Source of the DNA: Odontocerum albicorne
Lineage: Eukaryota; Arthropoda; Insecta; Trichoptera; Odontoceridae
Direction of reading: 5' to 3'
Assembly (NCBI GenBank): GCA_949825065.1
Contig: OX463844.1
Span: 32,899,414-32,963,413 of the forward strand
Length of the DNA stretch: 64,000 nucleotides
In this document: positions 56,304 to 64,000 of the stretch, piece after piece
Position numbering within the stretch: position 1 is the first letter of the stretch
Layout of the letters: every line of letters starts with the position of its first letter
Program-made: the position numbers and the translations under genes
Notes under the pieces: model-generated
Told to the model about the DNA's origin: nothing
Database searches by the model: none
The model's input: the letters and a program-made list of their open reading frames with translations, nothing else

Positions 56304-57221
56304 CTAGGTAAGTCCAGAAAGTAAGTGTACTGAATTTTTGTAGGTTACAATTTTTTTTATTTAAACAAAAAAATTACGTGGTTACCGTAGTACATATGTA
56401 AGCTATTTTTCGACATAGTCGCCATTCCTCTCAATGCAGGTGGTGAAGCGGGGTATCAACTTTTTGATGCCTTCCTCGAAGTAGTTTCCCGCCAACCCCG
56501 TCCGTCCACTTCTCCACCTCCTCCTTTACCTCCTCGTCAGTTGAAAACCTTTTTCCACCCATGTGCAGCTTCAGGGAGGTAAAGAGATTCAGGACATCCC
56601 ATTTAAACGAGGCTAGCAGTTCCTTCGTGGCGTTGGCCGTGTGTGGTCTGGCATTGTCATGCAGCAGGCAGACTCCCTTTGTCAGCATGCCTCTCCTCTT
56701 GTTCTGAATCGCCCTCCGCATTTTTTTTAGGGTCTCACAGTATCTTGCAGAGTTGATGGTCTCCCCTTGAGGCATATATTCAATTAAAATTATGCCTTGA
56801 CAGTCCCAAAACACGGATGCTATGATTTTCTTGGCTGAAATTGTGGTTTTGAACTTTTTGGCGGAGGGTGAAGAGGTGGGACGTGACCGTTTTTAAACTC
56901 GCGACACCACTTGTACACACTCGTACGATTCATAGCTTTATCACCATATGCAGTTTTCACCTCATTATAAACCTCAACCGGAGGTTTCCCTTCCAAACGA
57001 GATAACGGATGACGCCCCGTATTTCGCACTTGGCGGGCGATTGGATTTACATTTTTCACGAAACGTGTTGTCGCGTCGACACTTCTCAACGTACTGACCT
57101 CGAACCGGTCTCGTTGTAGAGGGGAAGGGTCATGCTACACGGAAGTGTAGCCAACATGTCAAAAAATAAAATCCATCCGGTCGTGAGAGCCTCAGTACAC
57201 TTACTTTCTGGATACGCCTCG
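56304..57221 (-). mobile_element. mariner element (918 bp), internally deleted
   Basis: TA at 56302-56303 and 57222-57223. Inverted ends: left ctaggtaagtccagaaagta, right (reverse complement) cgaggcgtatccagaaagta, both followed by agtgtactg. Minus orientation. Confidence 0.93.
56431..57089 (-). pseudogene. mariner transposase, deleted and frameshifted
   Basis: 57089-56820 encodes the N-terminal part (LEGKPPVEVYNEVKTAYGDK, SVYKWCREFKNGH), then a junction with a Pro/Ser-rich out-of-frame end. 56814-56431 encodes FWDCQGIILIEYMPQGETIN, LLHDNARPHTANAT (second catalytic Asp) and WDVLN joined directly to LFTSLKLHMGGKRF, so SPDLAPSDxH with the third Asp is deleted. GDETW with the first Asp is also gone. 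Inactive. Confidence 0.9.
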
Positions 57222-57223
57222 TA

Positions 57224-57755
57224 CAATCTCTAAAAAAAGGTTGATTCGATCAACTTTATAAAAAAGGCTATTTTTTAACAAAAAATTGCAATATAACGTA
57301 ATTTTTTCTGCTTTTTTTCTGCTTTTTTTATTCTGCTTTTTTTATTTCCTATGTAACAACATTGTATTCAGTGTCTAAATTTAGTATTTCAGGAATTTAT
57401 TTATTTTCATTGTTGTAATTACGACTTTTGAAATGCGTAAAAACATACTTATTTTATAAGAACACATCCCCTTCTGTTATACAAAAATGTTACGTGTTAC
57501 AAACTTTTCACTGTGATTTTCGTAATCAGCAGGATCGATTTAGTAAGAATCAGCTAATTTAATCTGTGTTACAGACAAAAAGTTAAAATTTGTTAATTGA
57601 TTATAATCAATTATATTATTTAGAGTTAAGGAATTAACACAATGAAGGTTAAGTATCGGACGTGTGCCGTCACCCGTGTGTGTGTGTATGTGACACGAAA
57701 AAGACACTGTGTAGATCTGTATTATTGAACTTGTATAACACATTGTCATTTATTT
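57224..57755 (+). other. Gene 2 intron, unrecognised
   Basis: Contains a short duplicated ctgctttttttattctgc tract near 57310 and a gtgtgtgtgt run at 57675. No recognised element. Confidence 0.4.
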
Positions 57756-57756
57756 A

Positions 57757-57947
57757 GTCAAACACTGTTTACTCCACTTTATATAACAGTATAACTCTCC
57801 AGTTTCAAGGTTTTCACTTCATCATCAGGGGAGCACGAACAAGACAGGCTTGTTAAGTCATACACTGTTTATTCCCCCTTATATAATGGTATAACTCTAC
57901 CGGTGGTGTATAAAGTAGAATAAACAGTGTTTGACTAAACAAATAAC
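57757..57947. mobile_element. Foldback repeat related to the 11.3-kb retroposon-like repeat
   Basis: tagtcaaacactgtttactc cactttata at the left is inverted at the right (tataaagtagaataaacagt gtttgacta). Inside is a direct second copy of acactgtttattcc and tataactctaccgg. The motif ttcaaggttttcacttcatc atcaggggagcac matches 11340-11375. Confidence 0.72.
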
Positions 57948-59300
57948 AATAATTATCAATTGTTACATTTTATTCTGATGTGAATATTTTTAATCTCATT
58001 TTACCACTTTTATAAAGCAATAGATGATTTAAATAACTGGTTTGTTATTCTGGGAATTTTAAATGTCTGATATAAAACTCTTGGTTTAATCCGACTAAAC
58101 GATATTTGCTGATAGTTGCAGAATACATACAATAATTATAATTAAATGCATCTACAAGAAGCTTCTTTCCCGAGTGATAACATATAAATTGAATTTGAAG
58201 ATATGTTCGCAAAAAGGAACCATCCCACAAAACTATTTTTCAGCTTCTTCAAAATTTTGAAAAACTCATTGATCAAAGATATTTGTATAATATTATAAAT
58301 ATTATAAATGTGAAGTATAGTTAAATTAAGCCAAAAAAGTTTTATTGATCCATAAAAGTCGATACAAAGTGGCGAGATATTTTATCAATTTTCTCAGATC
58401 AGGTAAAATGTGTGTTGGGTCCTTTTTGCATAATTCGTCCATTTGATTGTACTTTTCTTCTGATAAGTTGTAACATGTATTTTCTTTCAAAACGTTTATT
58501 TATTCTTAAATAATAGGTCAACGTATTCTTAAATAACAGTATATAGTATGAAAAAGGCAAGGTTAATTTTTTTAGCTATCGAGGGAAATTCAATCCTTGA
58601 GAGAAAGTTTAGCGTTCTACCTATAGGAAACAGAGGCTGTCGTAGTTTGTTTGATACTATGAGTTTCGTTTTTGCTATGAGTTTTGGTGCAATATTTGAA
58701 GCCTTTGAAAATTGAATGAAAAAACCTTCGCCATTACGCACTTGTATTTAATGTGAAAATTATAAAAATTAATACACAAATCTATTCGAAACTCTGAAGT
58801 TTATCCAAAGTAAAAAACAATCTCGAAAATTTAAAAACAGATGTTGAAATAATATATTACTGTCGATAATAATTAAGATAGCATATAACGAATGTCTCAT
58901 TATTTTCACCTTTGTAAATAAAGTTTGATGATTAAATCTTTTGTAAATAAAGTTTGATGATTATTTTCACATTTGTAAATACACTTTGATGATTAAATTA
59001 TAAAATTAAACATTTTTTTGTTTATCCACGTCCTGTTGTAGTACTAAATAAATGATAGTCACGAGTGACGATTACATAGTTTTTAAATTAAGTTGTAAGG
59101 TGATGTGTTTAGGCGGTATTATTGTGTTTAATGAAAATACATAATAATGTTTTAAGGGGTCGAGAAAATAACAGTTTAAGGGTAGTGATAATACTTTCAT
59201 AGCATTACAGAGTGTTACACTATTACGATTAAGGTTGACAAATGGCCAAACTTTTGAATGTATGCGAGGGGTCAAGAAGAAATGAGCCTAGAAATCATTG
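57948..59300 (+). other. Gene 2 intron with a small tandem duplication
   Basis: ttttgtaaataaagtttgat gatta is repeated about three times at 58912-58996. Otherwise AT-rich and unrecognised; the 60-70-codon minus frames here show no similarity. Confidence 0.5.
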
Positions 59301-59658
59301 ATCTACAGCAGGGGTTCCCAACCTTTTTGTACTCTAGAGCACATTCTAAAATATCGGTAGGGTGGCGGGCACCACCTATTTTTAATCGACAAATTCGTTC
59401 CATAACTTCTCATTTTCCCATAATTTATTTTCTTATATTCATAATTCATTAATAAATAATAAAAAAAAATGTTTCAAAATAATAAAAGTACTATTCAAAT
59501 TGCATACACACAGAGAAATGTATTTACAAAACGTAAACAAAGTAAACAAAAAACACAAATACAAAGAAAACATTTTATAAAAAAATATAATATCAATATG
59601 TCAATGTGATCTTTGGCATTGCATATCATTGGCCAGTGCCAGAGCCTCATACTCATAA

Positions 59659-61460
59659 TTAGGAGAGTATGACGATAGCAGATAATCCTATTAGCAAACA
59701 ATCATAAAGATGCTCATCGGTGAGTCGAGATCTATATCTTGATTTTATTAAGTTCATGTTTGAAAACAATGTGTAGTATAAATATGTCGAACCGAAAAAT
59801 GATTCAATTTTATATGCCGTTTTTTTCAAAAATGGGAACTTTTCTCTGTCCACTGTATTCCAAAAGTCCTCTGATATTAAGGATTTTAGCAAAATATCAT
59901 TCTTAAGGTCCAAAATTTCTAACTCTAGTTCTTCTGTCTTACCTTGAACAAAATCTGCAATACATGCGGCCATTTCCATTACATTTGTTTGACAAGTAAA
60001 AGGATTGATACAGAAGGAAACAATTGGCTCGATATGTGTAAACTGCAAAAATCTCTCTTCAAACTGTTTTTTTAACACTTGAAGATGCTTAATAAATAAT
60101 GACCCGTTTAATTCATTGTTACATAGCATTTTCTTCATATGTGGGAAATGCACGAGATAATTGATCTGCAGATGTGATATCAACAAATCCAATTTAGCTT
60201 TAAATCACTTTACAAAGCTTATTATTTCAGCTATGTTTTTGTCTTTCCCCTGCAACTCCAAATTTAAAGAATTCAATTTTTCCGTGATGTCTGTGAGAAA
60301 TCCCAGATCAATCAGCCAGCGAGAGTCAGCTAGTCAACTAGTTCATCATAATTTCCCTGTATATCGTTTATAAATGTTTTTATTTCTTCAATTAAACTCA
60401 CAAATCTTGTAAGAACCTTTCCTTTACTGAGCCAACGTACTTCAGTATGCAGAATAAGATCATGTTCTTTATCTTCAGTATCTTCTAACAGGGCCTTGAA
60501 AAGTCGGTGTTGCAAAGGAGCTGCTCGAATAGAATTGATTATTTTTGTAACTATTTTCATAACGTGTTCAACTGGCAATATTTTACAACACAGAGCTTCC
60601 TGGTGGATAATACAGTGGTAGGACATAAAGTTTGAAAATGATTCATCCTTCTTGCAGAGGGCAATAAATCCTTTGTTTTTACCTACCATTGCTGGTGCCC
60701 CATCGGTGGTTATCGCAGACAGCTTGTGCAAAGGCATATTTATTGACTTGGCGTATGTTCTGAATGTATTATAAATATCCTCACCCCTTGTCTGTCCTTT
60801 CATAGGTAATATTTGCAACATATCCTCTTTTACTGTGAAGTTACTTAATACCATTCTCACCATAACTGCTAACTGTGCGGTGTCTGATATATCTGTTGAC
60901 TCGTCAAAGTGTAGCGAGAACCAGTCACATATTTCCAAGTCAGTCTTTAACTGAGTTTGTATGTCTGTTGAAATTGCATGTATTCTTCTTGTGACGGTGT
61001 TATTTGACAACTGTAAGTCTTGTATTGCTGAGACAATCTCACGTTTGTTAGAAAATCCATCAAACAAACAATCGGCACCAGTCAAAAATAGTTCTTTAAA
61101 CAACTCACCATCAATGAAAGGTTCCTTCTTTTTTGCGAGCATGTGAGAAATTTTGAAGAAAGCAATGGTGGTCTTTTTAGAATTTTCCACATGTCTAGTG
61201 AAAACAGTCTGTTGTGCAGTTAGACTTGATTTTAGTTGACATATTTTTTTCTTTCTTACTTCAGATTTAAGTGGATAATTCACATCAAAAGTGGCATGAA
61301 TTGTCTGAAAATGTCGTTTAACATTATGTTTTTTCGGCACTGCAATACTACTACCACACAACAAACAAACGCATTTATTTTTCAAATTAACGAAACAATA
61401 TAATTCCTCCCAGTCAGTGTTGAAATAATAGGTGCGTTGTCTTTTACTCGGTCCACTCAT
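59659..61460 (-). pseudogene. hAT transposase (ZBED/GTF2IRD2-like), lightly broken
   Basis: Start MSGPSKRQRTYYFNTDWEEL at 61460. A BED-type zinc finger (CVCLLCGSSIAVPKKHNVKR then H) at residues about 30-55. Catalytic region with WFSLHFDESTDISDTAQLAV (first Asp), ITTDGAPAMVGKNKG and YHCIIHQEALC. Stop at 60330; the next segment continues in another frame (RWLIDLGFLTDITEKL), meets one more stop near 60205, then 60192-59659 ends with the hAT dimerisation motif (FGSTYLYYTLFSNMNLIKSR and SRLTDEHL). One frameshift and one nonsense change are all that is seen, suggesting a fairly young element. Resembles the GTF2IRD2-like/ZBED5 group of hAT proteins. Confidence 0.9.
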
Positions 61461-61764
61461 TTTAGGACTAAAAAAATAAAAAATAAATAGTAATTGAACT
61501 ACAATATAATATCAATGTTATATCGCACGTCTGTTCTACATTATATGCATAAATGTATTATAACAAGGATTATATCTATCCCCACAATCATAATAGATTA
61601 TCGCTTATTAATATAATAGATTACGCACCTCGCTTTTAGCCCGTTAAAAATTTTCAGAAGGAATATCAAAACTCCTAATTCGTGTTTCGTCAGACGAAGA
61701 TGTCTCCTAGCTAACTGTCGCGACCCGAACGGTGCAGCAATCGCAATCACAATGACAACAACGC

Positions 61765-62050
61765 GGTTCCAGGTGGGGAATGCTATTTGCACATCACTCC
61801 TTGTACATGCCGAAAACCCGAAGTGAGCCGATGATCGCCGAAGCAATCGGGACGGTACGAGCCCGTGACTACTGTCAGCTTGGCTGTCGGGGCCATGCGT
61901 ATTGCTTTCACTGACAGACAGAGCTGTCAGAGTCATGTGCCATGTGTTTTGGCGCCTTCGGCGTTCATCGGCTCAGTTCGTGGCGTTCGTTCACTTCGGG
62001 TTTTCTGCGTGTACAAGGAGTGATGTGCAAATAGCACTCCCCGTTCCAGG
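61765..62050. repeat. Large inverted repeat in the hAT 5' region
   Basis: Arm one (61765-61842) has gctatttgcacatcactcct tgtacatgc and gaaaacccgaagtga. Arm two (61954-62050) has their reverse complements (tcacttcgggttttc; gtacaaggagtgatgtgcaa atagc). Arms of about 80-95 bp with indels, spacer about 110 bp. Confidence 0.85.
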
Positions 62051-62412
62051 CTAGCGTGAAGAGTGCAGTCTGGCTCGCCGCTAGACAAGTTGCGACAAGT
62101 ACTGTCAGCAAAGGAACCACTCATACATACAATATCGCAAACATACGAAGTATTTAATAAACCTAGGCACCCAAAAAAATTAAAACTAACAAATAAATAA
62201 AAATAATTCACATTTTTAATTAATGTTTATGAAAAAAATCTGTCTCTGTCGAATAGTGGCGGGCACATACGAATCGTTCCGCGGGCGCCATGGTGCCCGC
62301 GGGCACGGGGTTGGGAACCTCTGATCTACAGCAATAAATCATTAGTCGAAATGGAAATTTTGAGACGACATCAGAACTCTTATTTCTATACTATTCATTG
62401 ATATGAATATTA

Positions 62413-62460
62413 AACCCTTACATTAAACGTCGCCTAAAACCGACGTTTAATGTAAGGGTT
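62413..62460. repeat. Perfect hairpin, 20-bp arms, 8-nt loop
   Basis: aacccttacattaaacgtcg at 62413-62432, loop cctaaaac, exact reverse complement at 62441-62460. It sits 10 bp before the 43-bp array. Confidence 0.93.
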
Positions 62461-62470
62461 ACTATCATAT

Positions 62471-62799
62471 CAGCCATCACGTTCATATGTTTATACTCCT
62501 TATCTTATGGGTGCAGCCATCACGTTCATATGTTTATACTCCTTATCTAATGGGTGCAACCACCACGTTCATATGTTTATACTCCTTATCTAATGGGTGC
62601 AGCCATCACGTTCAAATGTGTATACTCCTTATCTAATGGGTGCAGCAATCACGTTCATATGTTTATACTCCTTATCTAATGGGTGCAGCCATCACGTTCA
62701 AATGTGTATACTCCTTATCTAATGGGTGCAGCAATCACGTTCATATGTTTATACTCCTTATCTAATGGGTGCAGCCATCACGTTCATATGTTTATACTC
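62471..62799 (+). repeat. 43-bp satellite array, 7.7 copies
   Basis: Copies start at 62471 and every 43 bp (62514, 62557, 62600, 62643, 62686, 62729, 62772). Unit cagccatcacgttcatatgt ttatactccttatctaatgg gtg. Copies 4 and 6 share caaatgtgtat while 5 and 7 share cagcaatc, an 86-bp higher-order period. The last copy continues into the SINE-like element. Confidence 0.95.
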
Positions 62800-62935
62800 A
62801 ACTGATTTTTTGTCATATTTTTATTCTGTCAATAATAGTAGGTTCGAATCTCAAGTTTAGCCCCCTTGATGTGAGTCTGCTCTCCAAACGGCGCTATTTA
62901 AATTGTCCTTTTATTATTATAAGTATATTATTTTA
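62772..62935 (+). mobile_element. Second SINE-like family, reference copy
   Basis: cagccatcacgttcatatgt ttatactcaact, then aataataGTAGGTTCGAATCT (B-box-like GGTTCGAATC), then gtgagtctgctctccaaacg gcgctatttaaattgtcctt and an (att)n tail. Homologous to 45958-46140 over its length. Confidence 0.75.
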
Positions 62936-63148
62936 TTATAATAATATATTGTTTGATTATATGGCGCTCTTTCATTTTAAAATATCACTACAAAAGTACT
63001 GTGTTTTTGAATTTATAAACCTTATATTTTAAACAATTCACATGTGATTTAAAAGTAAAATATGAAAACTAGGGTGTTGATAATAATGAATAATCTTTAA
63101 ATGTACTGTAACTCCGGCAATGCAACCCATGATATTTGGACAGATTTC

Positions 63149-63309
63149 AAAATTGTACTGTATTATCACACTTTAACTGTGTACAGTCAAATTGTACTGT
63201 ATTTTCACACTTTAACTGTGTACAGTTAAATTGTAGTGTATTATCACACTTTAACTGTGTACAGTCAAATTGTACTGTATTATCACACTTTAACTGTGAA
63301 CAGTCAAAT
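63149..63309 (+). repeat. 39-bp tandem repeat, four copies
   Basis: Unit aaattgtactgtattatcac actttaactgtgtacagtc with few mismatches. Long frames on both strands through it are artefacts of a unit divisible by three. Confidence 0.92.
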
Positions 63310-63411
63310 CTGGTGGGTTTTATTGCGTTGCAGAAATCTCTCTCAAATAATGAAATTGTTTTTAAAGAGACTTTTATTGAAGACAAGGCTGGAAATCTTT
63401 AAAAAAATATA

Positions 63412-63480
63412 ACTAACGTGAATCGAACCCGCGATAGCACGGTTGGAAACATGCTGGTAAGTCAACTTGGCCACACAGAG
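63412..63480 (-). mobile_element. tRNA-like SINE head fragment
   Basis: Reverse complement carries ctgtgtggccaagttgactt (A-box region) and cgcgggttcgattcacgtta (strong B-box GGTTCGATTC). No body or tail. Could be a different tRNA-derived repeat; no cloverleaf could be drawn with confidence. Confidence 0.6.
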
Positions 63481-63979
63481 CATTAGATGTTTGAATAGTT
63501 GTTGAGATTATTGCAATCAAATAATTATTCAGGATGATAGTCCATTACCTTTGAGTAGCGGTGATTTTTCTCAAATATTTTCTCGAAATATTTCTAATGA
63601 GTATTCAACTAGGATTCTGAATTTATGCTTCTTGACAGATTGTCTGTATTGTGGTCTTGCCAAATATTCAAAAGTGGGCGCAACCTAATGCGTTTCTCAG
63701 AGTAGATACAATATATGAGACAGATTTTTAATTTATGATGTGTCTTGTAAAAAGTTACTCACCTGAAGAGTTTTTTTCAGCTAATATTTCCAAGTACCTA
63801 TATTAAAAATAGATAAAGCAATCTGTTAACATTCAGTCACTTATTAAATTATATAATGGGTAAATAAGAAAGATAATAAGTTTGAAAAATATATTGATCA
63901 AAACTTTAAAATAGATTTTTTTAATTTTTAACGCTAACCTTTAACGCTACTTTTTGTGGAAATATTTTTTTGTTTATAG
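63481..63979 (+). other. 3' end of gene 2 intron
   Basis: AT-rich, unrecognised, ending in a T-rich tract and AG at 63978-63979. Confidence 0.5.
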
Positions 63980-64000
63980 AAAAAAGGCTTAATCAAGCGC
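63980..64000 (+). CDS. Gene 2, start of next exon (cut by window end)
   Basis: TTTGTTTATAG acceptor at 63969-63979, then 21 bases. Joined to the phase-1 G of the exon ending at 35696 it reads EKRLNQA, continuing the Lys/Arg-rich KISKK terminus. Frame and composition agree, but a 21-base match is weak evidence. Confidence 0.4.

Larger units (their letters stand above)
59309..62323 (-). mobile_element. hAT transposon, 3015 bp, nearly complete
   Basis: Perfect 8-bp duplication ATCTACAG at 59301-59308 and 62324-62331. Ends CAGGGGTTCCCAACC and (reverse complement of right) CAGAGGTTCCCAACC, 14 of 15 identical. It encodes a transposase in two frames. Its GC-rich 5' end (61600-62320) contrasts with the AT-rich body and includes an inverted repeat (61765-62050). 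Confidence 0.96.

Noticed and set aside
63136..63402. Frames on both strands through the 39-bp repeat
   Set aside because: Same artefact; mutual mirror frames with no start context or similarity.

Overview
The window looks like nuclear DNA of an insect or closely related arthropod. It is strongly AT-rich, genes are split by GT-AG introns, 5' and 3' flanks are long, and there is a dense mix of mariner, piggyBac-type, hAT, non-LTR and SINE sequences. No bacterial operon, rRNA, CRISPR array or authentic tRNA gene was seen. The species cannot be told from the sequence.

Two host genes are supported, both on the + strand. Gene 1 (about 151-12801) is the 3' part of a multi-exon gene. Seven exons join in one open frame (811 codons plus stop) and encode the C-terminal part of a FERM domain, a serine/asparagine-rich linker, one PDZ domain and a long disordered tail, with no phosphatase domain. 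It resembles the FERM-PDZ scaffolds related to PTPN13 and FRMPD2. Gene 2 (about 33.4 kb to beyond the window end) has a locally GC-rich promoter/5' leader and a 1468-bp first coding exon (34229-35696) for a basic, disordered protein I do not recognise. The last 21 bases of the window follow a splice acceptor and continue this frame, so nearly all of 35.7-64 kb may be one 28-kb intron.

The rest is mobile and repetitive DNA. 12.8-33.4 kb (intergenic) holds degenerate mariners, piggyBac-like MITEs, several non-LTR retrotransposon remnants, a short hAT element and minisatellites. 35.7-63.98 kb (intron of gene 2) holds a tRNA-derived SINE family, a 2.4-kb transposon with 4-bp target duplications sitting inside a 249-bp tandem repeat, a mariner, a 3.0-kb hAT transposon with perfect 8-bp target duplications, and several tandem arrays. 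About thirteen copies or pieces of one SINE are spread over the window. A second small repeat family ends in (ATT)n, and its 5' part appears to have seeded a 43-bp satellite at 62.5 kb.

The most useful observations are insertions whose empty sites are present in the same window (piggyBac MITE in a SINE; 2.4-kb element in a tandem repeat), the unrecognised gene 2, a set of perfect short hairpins, and an over-represented dispersed octamer, TACTCGTA. No new defence or metabolic system was seen. What stands out is the transposon and repeat biology.
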